This document shows, piece by piece, positions 1 through 13,802 of a stretch of DNA of 64,000 bases; the stretch's first letter is position 1; each line of letters starts with the position of its first letter. This DNA comes from Streptomyces sp. MMG1121. Lineage in GTDB: Bacteria; Actinomycetota; Actinomycetes; Streptomycetales; Streptomycetaceae. The position numbers were made by a program, and so were the translations under genes. The DNA lies in contig NZ_LGDV01000152.1 of NCBI RefSeq assembly GCF_001280015.1, positions 54,488 through 118,487 on the forward strand. Direction: 5' to 3'. Below the pieces are notes generated by a model. That model was not told the origin of the DNA. It saw nothing but the letters and a program-made list of their open reading frames with translations, and did not search any database.

Positions 1-47
1 GCCAGCCCCCCGCCCGCGGCGGTCAGCGCGACGGTGGTGCCCAGCAT
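1..47 (-). CDS. Start of a possible secreted protein, cut by window edge
   Basis: Read on the minus strand, the first bases encode an Arg-rich stretch followed by a hydrophobic run (LMLGTTVALTAAGGGLA), which looks like a Sec signal peptide. The only ATG in frame sits inside the peptide, and no good ribosome site is visible. Only about 16 codons lie inside the window, so the product cannot be named. Confidence 0.25.
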   Translation of the reverse strand, partial: MLGTTVALTAAGGGL

Positions 48-320
48 CAGCCTGTGGCGGCGTCGACGCTGTCGCGCGGCCTGCCTCGCCTCATGGTCTC
101 TGTCTACATGTCGGTCCGTTCGGGGGATCGAGCCGATGGTGCACCGCCCAGTCCCGCGTCGGCAGTTCGGCCGCAGGCCGCCCCCTACCCCGTTCACCCG
201 GCGCGATCCCGTACGCGACCGGCACGAGCAACCGAGTCCTACCCACACCGGCTCGGTGATCGGCGACTTGGAGAGGAAGCGGGCTCGGCGGGCCGACGCG
301 TACGGGGCGTCCGACCGGGC
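48..320. other. Intergenic stretch, nothing recognised
   Basis: This stretch lies between the edge fragment and the stop of the GH6 gene. Open frames here have no recognisable protein features. No clear hairpin or operator was seen. Confidence 0.4.
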
Positions 321-1595
321 TCAGCGGTTGAACGTCAGGCGTGGTACCGCGTTGCGGGCCAGTGCGTGGGCCTGGTCGGGCCACCAGGCGCCGGCGGGCG
401 GGTCGACGATGCCGTACTCGGGATCGATCGTGCCGCCGGTGCTGCGGGTGCAGCTGCCGTCGGATTCACCGGGGGTCTTGATCCACAGGTAGGCGTCGAC
501 GAGAGGGACGCCGGTGTCGGCGGTGGGGCGTGGGCCGAGACCGCGGCCGGGCGCGTTGCACCAGACCTCCGGGTCCCCGCTGTACTTGCCCGCCGGCGGG
601 GTCCAGGCGCCCCGGCCGTTGCGGCTGGTGTCGATCACGAAGTGACGCAGCTCGTCGGCCGGTGCGGTGTCCACGTTCTGGTCGAACCAGGCGTCGGTCC
701 ACCGCCAGGTGGTGGGGTCTGTGGGCGAGACGGCGTCGCCGGGGGCGCCGTCGTTGGGGGCGGCGGACGAGTAGTACTGGCTGGCGCACCAGTCGGTGTG
801 CCCGTGTGCCTGCTCGGGGCCTTCGGTGGCGTACCAGAGGCACTTGGCGATCCAGGTGCCGTATCTGGCGTTGTGGTCGGTGGGGTGGTTGTTGGACACG
901 TTCAGGGCGAATCCGTCGCCGTACTGGACCCCGGCGTCCTGCAGTCGCTGGGCGATGTCGCCGACGGACCGCCACTGTACGTTGCCGGCGTCCAGGTACA
1001 CCGCGGTGCGCGGTCTGGCTTTCAGGGTCTTGACGGCGTAGGCGAGGTCGGTGATGCGGGCGGCCGTGAGTTCGCCGGTCGGGTCGGTGGTGGGCCCGCA
1101 GTCCTTGGGAAGGTTGGCCAGGCCGTCGGGTTCCACGACGATCACCGCGTCGTCGTCGCCGACGCCGGCGGCGAAGGCGTCGATCCACTGGTGGTAGGCG
1201 GCGGAGGATGCGGCTCCGCCGCTCGAGTACTGGGAGCAGTCCCGGCCGGGTATGTCGTAGGCGACCAGGACGGGGGTCCGGCCGACGGTCCGGGCCCGGT
1301 GGACGAGCTTGTGCACTTTGACGCGTACCTCGTCGGGCGTACCCTCGGTGAACCATTCGGCCTGCGGCCAGCTCGCGAGTCTGGCCATGTTCGTGGCGTC
1401 CTCGATGTCGCCGTTCCTGAAGTCGGCGAGGGCCTGCTTCGCCGCCTTGCTGTGCGGGTCCGAGTAGAACTTCGTGGCCGGGGTGATCACGTCCTGCGTG
1501 GGCGTGGCCTGCGCCTGCGTCGCGGTGAAGGCGGCGCACAGGGCGAGCGTCGCGATGGCGGTGGCCGCGCGGCGCCGGGGGCGGCGTGACTTCAT
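321..1595 (-). CDS. Secreted GH6 cellulase (endoglucanase/cellobiohydrolase family)
   Basis: This enzyme hydrolyses beta-1,4-glucan outside the cell. The start MKSRRPRRR is preceded by an AGGAGC site and gives a signal peptide ending near TQAQA (about residue 30). The rest is a single GH6 catalytic domain. Landmarks are VVEPDGLANL with the likely catalytic acid Asp at about residue 157, YLDAGN followed by a conserved Trp, GFALNVSNN, FVIDTSRNGRG, WCNAPGRGLG and the end motif DAYLWIKTPGESDG. At 424 aa it is a complete catalytic domain without a cellulose-binding module. A decayed second GH6 lies just upstream in the same direction, which suggests an old tandem pair. Endo versus exo action cannot be decided by eye. 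Confidence 0.93.
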   Translation of the reverse strand: MKSRRPRRRAATAIATLALCAAFTATQAQATPTQDVITPATKFYSDPHSKAAKQALADFRNGDIEDATNMARLASWPQAEWFTEGTPDEVRVKVHKLVHRARTVGRTPVLVAYDIPGRDCSQYSSGGAASSAAYHQWIDAFAAGVGDDDAVIVVEPDGLANLPKDCGPTTDPTGELTAARITDLAYAVKTLKARPRTAVYLDAGNVQWRSVGDIAQRLQDAGVQYGDGFALNVSNNHPTDHNARYGTWIAKCLWYATEGPEQAHGHTDWCASQYYSSAAPNDGAPGDAVSPTDPTTWRWTDAWFDQNVDTAPADELRHFVIDTSRNGRGAWTPPAGKYSGDPEVWCNAPGRGLGPRPTADTGVPLVDAYLWIKTPGESDGSCTRSTGGTIDPEYGIVDPPAGAWWPDQAHALARNAVPRLTFNR

Positions 1596-1756
1596 GGCTG
1601 CTCCTGGGCGGTGGATGGATGGGGGAGCGTCTGTCACCGGGCGGGCTGTCGACCGCCTGAGCGGAAGGCGGTGCGCGGTGGACCCGGCCGGGCTGTGGCC
1701 AACGGCGCCCGTGTCCCTGTGGCGGGCAGGGACGCACCAGGTCACGGGGTCCGGGA

Positions 1757-2463
<707 letters not shown>

Positions 2464-2787
2464 GGCTGTACCTCGGTTTCCTGGCAGGGACGCGCCGCCC
2501 GCTCCCGGCGTGGAGGAACTCGGTGTGGTGGGTGCCGTTGTCGACGAAGGTCTTGAATCAGGGGGCAGGACCTTCATCCCGGTGCCGGATCACTGCGGCT
2601 GTGCGGCACAGGGGTGATGAGTCTGCGGCGGTGCGCTGGCGTACGGCGTCGCAGTCACCCGACGGACTGGTCTCAAGCGGTGCTGGACGAGTGCCCTGGC
2701 CGCCACGGTGCCTCACCGGTGTCTGGGCGTCGTGAAGGCATCAGGTGGACGAAGAGTGTCCGAGTGCCATGAGCCCGCGGGGAATGA

Positions 2788-4980
<2,193 letters not shown>

Positions 4981-4992
4981 CCTGAACGGCTC

Positions 4993-5027
4993 CGGTCCGT
5001 GGCCGGCTCACCGCCGGTCACGGACCG
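4993..5027 (+). terminator. Hairpin after GH54
   Basis: CGGTCCGTG pairs with CACGGACCG. The inner CCGGC/GCCGG extends the stem to about 14 pairs with one G-T wobble and a 5-base loop. It begins 12 bp after the GH54 stop. No U-tract follows, which is usual in Streptomyces. Confidence 0.7.
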
Positions 5028-5089
5028 CTCGCCACCAGGCCTCGACACCACGGGACAACACTCGCCAGCACCGGAGGACGAGCATGTCC

Positions 5090-5262
5090 ACAGCCAGACC
5101 GCTCCGTGGCCTGTGGGCCGCCCCCGCAGCCCCGACATCGTGCAGCAGGCCCCGGGCGGAGCGGCCAACAGCCGGTGGCTGCCGCTACAGCAGTCCGACG
5201 GCTCGTACGCCTTCCGGAACACAAGCGGCAGCTTGTTCAACCTCTGCTGTTTCCCCCACTCG
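5090..5262 (+). pseudogene. Possible lectin-module scrap
   Basis: One frame reads GGAANSRWLPLQQSDGSYAF then RNTSGS before breaking. This resembles the turn between two lobes of a ricin-type module (an x-W motif, then a DGSY...F strand and RN...SG). It has no start and no upstream domain. It may be the last trace of a deleted enzyme gene, or chance. Confidence 0.3.
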
Positions 5263-5274
5263 TGAGGAATGCGA

Positions 5275-6411
5275 ATGAAGAAGTACTCGGTACCTCTGGC
5301 CGCAGCCCTGACGGCGGCGCTCGGCATGGGCGCCGCCCTGCCCGCCGCGGCTGCCACCGACACCGGGGCGTCGCCGTCCGCCGTGCGGGCCGCCGCACCC
5401 GCCCCCTTGCGGCTGATGCCGTTGGGCGACTCGATCACCTGGGGCGTCGGCAGCCCGTCCGGGAACGGCTACCGGGGCTTCCTGTGGAAGCGGTTGGCGG
5501 CCGAAGGGCATGCCCTGGACTTCGTGGGGTCGGGCCGTAACGGCACGATGTCCGACCCGGACAACGAAGGCCACTCCGGCTGGCATATCGACCAGATAGC
5601 CGGCATCGCGGACTCCGTGCTGGCCCGGTACCGGCCCAACGTGATCACCCTGGAGATCGGCACCAATGATCTGAACGGCGGCGCTCAGGCTGAGCCCGCT
5701 GCCGAACGGCTCCACGCGCTCATCGACCAGATCACGGCCGACGCCCCTGACGCGACCGTCCTCGTCGGCACCCTGATCGTCTCCACCAGCAGCACCGAGG
5801 AGGCCACCCGCCCCGTCTTCAACGCCAAGCTGCCCGGCATCGTCCAGGCCGAGCAGGCTGCCGGCAAGCATGTGCGCCTGGTGGACATGAGCGCTCTGAC
5901 CACCGCGGACCTGTCCGACCCCTTACACCCCAACGACAACGGCTACACCAAGATGGCGGACGCCTTCAACGCCGGGGTCCAGGCCGCGGACGCGGCAGGC
6001 TGGATCAAGGCGCCTGTCTCCGTGGGCGTGCCGGTGCACTCCGGGGTCGCGGGGAAGTGCCTGGACGTCAACGGCGGCAACAGCGCCAACGGAACCGCCG
6101 TGCAGATCTGGTCCTGCAACGGCGCCGACGCGCAGTGGTGGTCCGCGCGCTCGGACGGCACCTTGCGGGCGCTCGGGAAGTGCCTCGACGCCACGGGCGG
6201 TGGTACCGCCAACGGCACCAAGATCGAGATCTGGGACTGCAACGGCGGCACCAACCAGCAATGGCAGGCGTACAACGGCGGTTACCGCAATCCGGTCTCC
6301 GGCCGCTGTCTCGACGACCCCGGTGCGTCTGCCACGGACGGTACGCAACTGACCCTGTGGGACTGCAACGGCAGTGCCAACCAGCAGTGGACCGCTCTGC
6401 CGGTCTCCTGA
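5275..6411 (+). CDS. Secreted SGNH/GDSL esterase (CE3-like) with CBM13
   Basis: This is probably an acetylxylan-type esterase that removes O-acetyl groups from xylan. The start at 5275 is preferred over an ATG 6 bp earlier because GAGGA lies 6 bases upstream. The signal peptide ends near AAAATDT. The SGNH blocks are GDSITWG (Ser at about residue 53), GTNDL, and DPLHPNDNG with the Asp-x2-His pair. The layout and the NEGHSGW stretch fit CE3. From about residue 250 there is a complete CBM13 with QW-type motifs (AQWW, NQQW, NQQW). It is transcribed like its neighbours GH54 and GH10, so deacetylation, debranching and chain cutting are encoded side by side. Confidence 0.88.
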   Translation: MKKYSVPLAAALTAALGMGAALPAAAATDTGASPSAVRAAAPAPLRLMPLGDSITWGVGSPSGNGYRGFLWKRLAAEGHALDFVGSGRNGTMSDPDNEGHSGWHIDQIAGIADSVLARYRPNVITLEIGTNDLNGGAQAEPAAERLHALIDQITADAPDATVLVGTLIVSTSSTEEATRPVFNAKLPGIVQAEQAAGKHVRLVDMSALTTADLSDPLHPNDNGYTKMADAFNAGVQAADAAGWIKAPVSVGVPVHSGVAGKCLDVNGGNSANGTAVQIWSCNGADAQWWSARSDGTLRALGKCLDATGGGTANGTKIEIWDCNGGTNQQWQAYNGGYRNPVSGRCLDDPGASATDGTQLTLWDCNGSANQQWTALPVS

Positions 6412-6420
6412 GCCGCGTGA

Positions 6421-7584
<1,164 letters not shown>

Positions 7585-7658
7585 CGTACTAGGCGCCCAG
7601 CGCGCTCCTGCTCCCCGGGCTGCTGAAAAGCACACCGGTCGGGGCCCTGCGAACGAAC

Positions 7659-7698
7659 ACCCGCGCCCGGCACGGATGCCGTATCCGGACGCGGGTTT
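7659..7698 (+). terminator. Strong hairpin after GH10
   Basis: ACCCGCG pairs with CGCGGGT. Inside, CCGG/CCGG and ACGG/CCGT extend the stem with small bulges, and TTT follows. It lies 75 bp after the GH10 stop. Confidence 0.7.
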
Positions 7699-7899
7699 CG
7701 ACATGCCGTCACTGCTGCCTCACCAGACAGTAGACATGGGATGTATCGGGCTCTCAACCACCAAGTCACCCCTATTGACAGAGCGTTGGACCTTATGGGA
7801 TCACTATGTGACATGGGATGTCTGAGTGTTCCCTGTGCAGGTTCTCGGGCGCGCCGACGGGAGCGCTCGACGCCGTTCGGAGCCCCTCGGGAAGCCGCC

Positions 7900-8046
7900 G
7901 TCCTGAGTAACGGCGGCGGCCGCTGCAAGCCCGGCGGCGCCAACCCGAGCGCCGGCACCTTCCACGAAGGAGCCGTCGTCGCCCGCCACCCCTCCGACGC
8001 GACCCACCACGAGGTCCAGGTCTACGTCACCGCTGACTGCCACTGA
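7900..8046 (+). pseudogene. GH54 C-terminal scrap
   Basis: The frame reads GTFHEGAVVARHPSDATHHE followed by VQVYVTADC and a stop. It aligns by eye with [20 protein letters not shown] then [10 protein letters not shown] of the intact GH54 at 3.4-5.0 kb. Only this tail of the catalytic domain remains, with no start. The matching N-terminal half of such a gene is found at 9.7-10.5 kb, on the other side of the GH27 gene, so the order is reversed. Confidence 0.65.
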
Positions 8047-8088
8047 TTCTCCGTCAGTTTCTCAACTCGCCCCAGGAGTAGATGGCTT

Positions 8089-9738
8089 ATGCCAACAACC
8101 ACCATGCCAGCCAGGCGCCTTCGGCCGCTGCCTTCACTGCTGTCCCTGCGGAGAACCCTGGCGCTCACGTTCTCGGCCCTGCTGGTCGCCGTGGCCGCTC
8201 CCGTCCTCTCCCTCGGCACGGCGCAGCCCGCCGCGGCGCTCGGCAACGGGCTCGCGCTGACCCCGCAGATGGGTTTCAACGACTGGAACGCGTACGGCTG
8301 CAATGTCTCCGAGTCGCTGATCAAATCCACCGCCCAGGCGATGCACACCAACGGCATGCAGGCGGCGGGATACTCGTACGTCAACATCGACGACTGCTGG
8401 ATGACCCACAACCGCGACTCCGGCGGCCACCTGGTGCCGGACCCGGCCAAGTTCCCCGACGGCATCAAGGGCACCGCGGACTACGTGCACTCGCTGGGGC
8501 TGAAGCTCGGGATCTACGAGGACGCGGGCACCGAGACCTGCGCGGGATACCCGGGCAGCCTGGGGCACGAGACCACGGACGCGCAGTCGTTCGCGTCGTG
8601 GGGCGTGGACTACCTGAAGTACGACAACTGCAACAACACCGGTGCACCGGCGCAGACCCGGTACACCGCGATGCGGGACGCCCTGGCGGCCACCGGCCGG
8701 CCGATCCTGTTCAGCCTGTGCAACTGGGGCCAGGAGAACGTGTGGACCTGGGGCGCGGGCGTGGGCAACAGCTGGCGCACCACCGGGGACATCACCTCCA
8801 CGTACTCCAGCATGCTGTCGATCTTCCACAGCAATGTGGGACTGGCCTCCTACGCGGGCCCCGGCCACTGGAACGACCCGGACATGCTGGAGGTCGGCAA
8901 CGGCTCGCTGACGGCGACCGAGAGCCGCAGCGAGTTCAGTCTGTGGGCGGAGATGGCCGCGCCGCTGATCGCGGGCACCAACATAGCCTCGGCCAGTGCG
9001 GACACCTTGTCCACGCTGACCAACTCCCGGGTGATCGCGGTCGACCAGGACCCCCTCGGCAAACAGGGGACCATGGTGTCGTCCTCGGGCGGCCTGGACG
9101 TGCTGGCCAAGCCGCTGGCGGGCGGGGACGTGTCGGTGGCGCTGTTCAACGAGACGGACTCGACGGCGACCATCACCACCACCGCGGCCGCGATCGGGAA
9201 GACCGGGGCCTCGACCTACACCCTGACCGACCTGTGGTCGGGCGCGTCCTCGACCACCTCCGGCACGATCAGCGCCTCGGTACCGGCGCACGGCACGGTG
9301 ATGTACCGGGTCGCGGGCGGCACCGGCGGCGGTGGTACCAGCGCTACCGGTGAGCTGCACGCGGTGGGTGCGGCCAAGTGCCTGGACGTACCGAACTCCA
9401 CCACGACCGCGGGTACCCAGGTGGAGATCTGGAGCTGCACCGGCGGCGCGAACCAGACCTGGACACATACCGCCTCCGACCAGCTCACCGTCTACTCCGG
9501 CAGCGGCCAGATGTGCCTGGACGCCTACGACAACCAGACCACCCCGGGGACGAAGGTGGAGATCTGGCCGTGCAACGGCCAGACCAACCAGCAGTGGTCG
9601 CTCAACTCCAACGGCACGATCACCGGAGTCCAGTCCGGCCTGTGCCTGGACGTCACCGGAGGGGCCACGGCTGACGGAACCCTCGCCCAGCTGTGGACCT
9701 GCAACGGCGGGAGCAACCAGCGGTGGACGCTGGGATGA
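8089..9738 (+). CDS. Secreted GH27 alpha-galactosidase with CBM13
   Basis: This enzyme removes alpha-linked galactose from galactomannan or similar side chains. A long signal peptide ends near QPAAA (about residue 50). The GH27 barrel shows MGFNDWNAYGCN, NIDDCWM, YLKYDNCNN with the nucleophile Asp at about residue 179, and WNDPDML with the acid/base Asp near 263-265. A beta-sandwich region follows, then a Gly-rich linker and a complete CBM13. That CBM13 is about three quarters identical by eye to the one on the GH54 at 3.4 kb, much closer than chance domains usually are. CAGGAG lies 11 bases before the ATG. The gene sits between two pieces of a broken GH54 gene. Confidence 0.93.
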   Translation: MPTTTMPARRLRPLPSLLSLRRTLALTFSALLVAVAAPVLSLGTAQPAAALGNGLALTPQMGFNDWNAYGCNVSESLIKSTAQAMHTNGMQAAGYSYVNIDDCWMTHNRDSGGHLVPDPAKFPDGIKGTADYVHSLGLKLGIYEDAGTETCAGYPGSLGHETTDAQSFASWGVDYLKYDNCNNTGAPAQTRYTAMRDALAATGRPILFSLCNWGQENVWTWGAGVGNSWRTTGDITSTYSSMLSIFHSNVGLASYAGPGHWNDPDMLEVGNGSLTATESRSEFSLWAEMAAPLIAGTNIASASADTLSTLTNSRVIAVDQDPLGKQGTMVSSSGGLDVLAKPLAGGDVSVALFNETDSTATITTTAAAIGKTGASTYTLTDLWSGASSTTSGTISASVPAHGTVMYRVAGGTGGGGTSATGELHAVGAAKCLDVPNSTTTAGTQVEIWSCTGGANQTWTHTASDQLTVYSGSGQMCLDAYDNQTTPGTKVEIWPCNGQTNQQWSLNSNGTITGVQSGLCLDVTGGATADGTLAQLWTCNGGSNQRWTLG

Positions 9739-10499
9739 CTCATCCCTTCCCTCGGCCACCGGCAGTTCGGGTACCGCCGCGCGGCGACACCGCCACAAAG
9801 GAGGTCTCCTCGCCCGGATCAGCAAGCCCTCGCCGACGAAGGCGACTCCCGGCCGTGCTCCTGATCGCCCCGGCGATGGCCCCGGCCGCGTTGCGCACCC
9901 CGGCGTTCGCCACATCCCCGCGGACGAGCATGTCCTCCGCGGTCCGAACGGCGCCGGCGAACGCCTCAGCGGGCGGCGCGTCGCCGCGCTGTGACATCCA
10001 TGCCGCGGGTGGTACGCCGTGCGTGACGGCGAACTCCACGACCAAGGCGCTCTTCTCGTCGCACAACGGGCCGCTCCACCAGATCCAGCGGGCCTCCGAC
10101 CACAGCTACCGCGACATCGGGGTGCTCGGCGCGGGCGTGTATGCCGACGCCGCGTCTTAGGCGTCGTTCTGCGCGGGCACGCCGTGCACGATCACGAAGC
10201 TCTACGACCAGACCGCCAGGCACAACGACCCGCCCATCTCCCGGGGCGGCTACTGGAAGGGCCCCGGCCCGGGCGGATCCGACGACGGAACGGACGCCAT
10301 GGCCCTGCCGGTGACCGCGGCCGGCCACCAGGTCTTCGGCATCAAGGTCACCGCCCGGCGTCGGCTACCGGCAGGGCCACGCCAGCGGAGTGACCACATC
10401 TACTGGGGCACGGCCTGCTGGTTCGGCGGGTGCACCGGCAGCGGCCCGTGGGTCGAGGCGGACCTGGAGAACGGCAACCAGAAGTGGACGCGCAACTGA
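9735..10499 (+). pseudogene. Second GH54 arabinofuranosidase, N-terminal part, decayed
   Basis: A signal-like stretch (SPRRRRRLPAVLLIAPAMAP) leads into [20 protein letters not shown] and IGVLGAGVYADAA, clear GH54 text. A TAG at 10158-10160 interrupts it. The next frame segment continues with CAGTPCTITKLYDQTARHND, and after a further break come SGPWVEADLENG and a stop at 10499. The catalytic NAE segment is missing. It is a deleted and point-mutated paralogue of the intact GH54. Confidence 0.8.
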
Positions 10500-10551
10500 T
10501 CCGGTGACGGCCGAGTCACCCAACCCCGTCGATGACGCTGAGAGGCTCCGC

Positions 10552-12534
10552 ATGACTTCCTCCTCCCTCCCGATCAGCCGGCGCCGGCTGCTGGCGGCGA
10601 CCGGCGCGGCCACGGCCTTCGGCATGCTGCGGTTCGCCCCCGGGGCCGCCGCGACCGACGGCCCCGCGAGCTACACCGCGAGCTGGTCCTCCGTGGACCA
10701 GCACCCTCCTGCCCCGGCCTGGTTCCAGGACGCCAAGTTCGGCATCTACTACCACTGGGGCGTCTTCAGCGTCCCCGCGTTCGGCAACGAGTGGTATCCG
10801 CGCAACATGTACATCAGCGGCTCGGCCGAGAACCAGCACCACATCGCCACCTACGGCGACCCCTCGGTATGGCCGTACAACAACTTCATCGACGGAGCCC
10901 GCAACAAGGCCGGCGACCACGTGCAGTTCGCGCCCAAGCTCGCCTCCCGGGGCGGCAACTGGGACCCGAACGCCTGGGCGCAGCTGTTCAGGGCCGCGGG
11001 CGCGAGGTTCGCCGGCCCGGTCGCCGAGCACCACGACGGCTTCTCCATGTGGAACAGCCGCTCCAACCCGTGGAACTCGGTTCGGCACGGCCCCATGCTC
11101 GACCTCGTGGGGCTGCACGCGCAGGCCATCCGCGGGCAGGGACTGAAGTTCATGGCCTCCCTCCACCACGCCTACCACTTCAACGGCTACTACGACCATG
11201 TGCCGAACCAGTCGGACCCGACCCTGCGCGTCCTCTTCGGCCAGCAGGGCCCGGCCGCCGAGAACCAGCTCTGGTACGACAAGCTGGTCGAAGTCGTCGA
11301 CGGCTACCAACCGGACCTGATCTGGCAGGACTTCGACCTCGACCTGGTGCTGGAATCGGACCGGCTCCAGTTCCTCGCGTACTACTACAACCGGGCCGTC
11401 TCCTGGAACAAGGACGTCGTCGCGACCTACAAGGACGGATTCGACAACAAGGGCGAGGTCTTCGACTTCGAGCGCGGCGGCCCGGCAGGACTGCTCACGC
11501 CCTACTGGCTGACCGACGACAGCATCTCCTCCTCCAGCTGGTGCTACACGGTGGGCATCGGCTACTACTCCACCCAGGCACTGCTCCACTCACTGATCGA
11601 CCGGGTCAGCAAGGGCGGCACCATGCTGCTGAACATCGCCCCGATGGCCGACGGCACCATCCCCTCCGAGCAGCGGTCCATCCTGCTCGGCATGGGCGAC
11701 TGGCTCGGTCGCTTCGGAGAGGCGGTCTACGGCACCCGCTCCTGGACGAGTTACGGGGAGGGTCCCACCAAGATGGGGGGAGGCGCGTTCAGCGGACCGG
11801 TGGCCGGCAAACCGCAGGACATCCGGTTCACCCGAAGCCAGGACAACAAGGTCCTCTACGTCACCGCGCTGGGCTGGCAGGGCGGCACCGTGACCATCAC
11901 CACGCTGAACTCGAACCAGATCAACCTCAGCAGCCTGACCGGCGCCCGACTGCTCGACAATGCCGCCGGTACCTACGTCGACCTGCCCGCACCGACCCAG
12001 GACGCCTCCGGTCTGCACCTGGCCATGCCCTCGTCGAACCCGCCGTTCAGCGCCCTGGCGTACACGGTGAAACTGACCTTCTCCGGTGAGATTCCCGTGC
12101 TGGGCGCGCCGGGAGGCTCCACGACCTGGGTGAGGATCGCGAACGCGACCACCGGACTGGTGCTCGACAGCGGAGGCGACGTCGCCTCCGGCTCCAACCT
12201 CAAGCAGTGGAACTACGACGGCAGCGCCAACCTGCAATGGCAGCTGATCGACCTCGGCAACGGCTACTACCGCATCATGAACCGCACCAACGGCATGGCC
12301 GCCGACAGCTGGGGCAACGCCGCCGACGGCGCCCCCGTCCGGCAGGCGGCCTGGAACGGCGGCACCAACCAGCAGTGGTCGCTGAGCAGCCTCGGCGGCA
12401 ACCGCTACCAGATCGTCAACCGGGGCACCGGCACCGCGCTCGACGGCAGCGGCAGCACCACGGTGGGCTCGACGGCGGTGATGTGGACTCCGAACTCCAG
12501 CACCAACAACGAGTGGATGATCACCGGCGTGTGA
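10552..12534 (+). CDS. Secreted GH29 alpha-L-fucosidase with ricin-type module
   Basis: This enzyme removes alpha-linked fucose, for example from xyloglucan or glycoconjugates. The start at 10552 has GAGAGG 6 bases upstream. The N-terminus SRRRLLAATGAATAFGM is a twin-arginine signal, so the folded enzyme is probably exported by Tat. GH29 features are FGIYYHWGVFSVPAFGNEWY, EHHDGFSMWNS, and DLIWQDFDLDL with the likely nucleophile Asp near residue 265. A beta-sandwich follows. From about residue 525 there is a ricin/CBM13-type trefoil (NLQWQL, NQQWSL, NNEWMI). At 660 aa it has the normal length for this architecture. Confidence 0.9.
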   Translation: MTSSSLPISRRRLLAATGAATAFGMLRFAPGAAATDGPASYTASWSSVDQHPPAPAWFQDAKFGIYYHWGVFSVPAFGNEWYPRNMYISGSAENQHHIATYGDPSVWPYNNFIDGARNKAGDHVQFAPKLASRGGNWDPNAWAQLFRAAGARFAGPVAEHHDGFSMWNSRSNPWNSVRHGPMLDLVGLHAQAIRGQGLKFMASLHHAYHFNGYYDHVPNQSDPTLRVLFGQQGPAAENQLWYDKLVEVVDGYQPDLIWQDFDLDLVLESDRLQFLAYYYNRAVSWNKDVVATYKDGFDNKGEVFDFERGGPAGLLTPYWLTDDSISSSSWCYTVGIGYYSTQALLHSLIDRVSKGGTMLLNIAPMADGTIPSEQRSILLGMGDWLGRFGEAVYGTRSWTSYGEGPTKMGGGAFSGPVAGKPQDIRFTRSQDNKVLYVTALGWQGGTVTITTLNSNQINLSSLTGARLLDNAAGTYVDLPAPTQDASGLHLAMPSSNPPFSALAYTVKLTFSGEIPVLGAPGGSTTWVRIANATTGLVLDSGGDVASGSNLKQWNYDGSANLQWQLIDLGNGYYRIMNRTNGMAADSWGNAADGAPVRQAAWNGGTNQQWSLSSLGGNRYQIVNRGTGTALDGSGSTTVGSTAVMWTPNSSTNNEWMITGV

Positions 12535-12587
12535 CCCCCGGCGACCGACGCTCCGTCCCCGTCCCTCAACCAGGGAAGAAGGAGTGC

Positions 12588-13562
12588 ATGAAACGCAAAC
12601 CGCTCTTGATGTCCGTCGCTGCCGCGATACTTCTCGTCCTGTCAGCCGCGGGCACCTCGTTCAGCAGCGGCCTCGGCGCGCCCGCGTCGGCCACCACCGG
12701 CGCCGCCGTGGCGACCGCCGGCTGCGGCAAGGCCCCGACGCTGGCAAGTGGTACACACACGATTCAGAGCGGAGGCCAGACGCGGAGTTACATACTGCGG
12801 GTCCCCGCCGGCTACGACAGCAACCACCCCTACCGGCTCATCTTCGGTTTCCACTGGCGGGGCGGCACGGCGGGCGACGTCGACTCGGGCGGAACGGACG
12901 GATACAACTGGTCCTACTACGGCCTCCGGCGCCTGGCGGACAATGCGAACAACGGTACGATCTTCGTCGCTCCCCAGGGCATAGGCAACGGCTGGGCCAA
13001 CTCCGGCGGCCAGGACATGGCCTTCGTCGACGCCATGGTCAGCCGGATCGAAGCAGGTCTGTGCGTCGACACCACCCAGTTGTTCTCCGCCGGCTTCAGC
13101 TACGGCGGTGCGATGTCGTACGCCCTCGCCTGCTCCCGGGCGACGGTCTTCCGCGCGGTCGCCGTGTACTCCGGCGCGAACCTCAGCGGGTGCAACGGCG
13201 GCAACCAGCGCATCGCCTACATGGGGCTGCACGGCATCAGGGACAACGTGCTGCCCATCTCGTCGGGACGGGCACTGCGCGACACCTTCGTCCGGGCGAA
13301 CGGCTGTACTCCGCGGAACCCGCCCGAGCCGGTGTACGGAAGCCTGACGCACATCATCACCACCTACTTGGGATGCACGTCCGGATACCCCGTGGTCTGG
13401 GCCGCGTTCGACGGAGCGGGCCACGACCCCGGACCGGTCGACGGATCCACCGGCGACGGCTGGCGCACCTGGACGTCGGCAGCGGTGTGGCAGTTCCTCA
13501 CCCGGTTCGGCTCGCATCCGCCGCCGCCCTCCGGCAACCAGGAGATCGTCAGTCAGCAGTAG
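12588..13562 (+). CDS. Secreted CE1/LpqC-type esterase (feruloyl or acetylxylan esterase)
   Basis: This alpha/beta hydrolase probably cleaves feruloyl or acetyl groups from arabinoxylan. AAGGAG lies directly before the ATG. After a signal peptide (hydrophobic core AAAILLVLSAAG) the domain begins CGKAP. It shows FHWRGG (oxyanion loop), the nucleophile elbow GFSYGGAMSY, and DGAGHDPG with the catalytic His. The frame stops with ...GNQEIVSQQ and TAG. The next codons in the same frame read GRCLDCLG, the start of a CBM13, so the TAG is a nonsense mutation that cuts off the binding module. The catalytic domain itself looks complete. Confidence 0.85.
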   Translation: MKRKPLLMSVAAAILLVLSAAGTSFSSGLGAPASATTGAAVATAGCGKAPTLASGTHTIQSGGQTRSYILRVPAGYDSNHPYRLIFGFHWRGGTAGDVDSGGTDGYNWSYYGLRRLADNANNGTIFVAPQGIGNGWANSGGQDMAFVDAMVSRIEAGLCVDTTQLFSAGFSYGGAMSYALACSRATVFRAVAVYSGANLSGCNGGNQRIAYMGLHGIRDNVLPISSGRALRDTFVRANGCTPRNPPEPVYGSLTHIITTYLGCTSGYPVVWAAFDGAGHDPGPVDGSTGDGWRTWTSAAVWQFLTRFGSHPPPPSGNQEIVSQQ

Positions 13563-13802
13563 GGGCGCTGCCTCGACTGCCTGGGCGTCAGCCAGTCCGC
13601 GGGCACCGGCACCACCGCGGCGATCCGGGACTGCAGCGGGCAGGCGGGACCATCGATGGAGCGTCAATCCCGACGGCACGATCACAGCAGTGCAGTCAGG
13701 GCTCTGCCCGGACGCAAACGGCCAGGGGACCGCGCACGGGACGAGAGTCCAGCTGTGGAGTTGCACGGGCGGTGCGAACCAGCACTGGCGCCTGGAGAAC
13801 GG
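13563..13802 (+). pseudogene. Orphaned CBM13 module of the CE1 esterase
   Basis: Directly after the esterase stop, the same frame continues GRCLDCLGVSQSAGTGTTAA then IRDCSG. The reading then shifts to another frame with WSVNPDGTITAVQSGLCPDA, VQLWSCTGG and NQHWRL. These are two lobes of a CBM13 separated by a frameshift near 13640. Part of the first and second lobes is missing. Confidence 0.75.
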
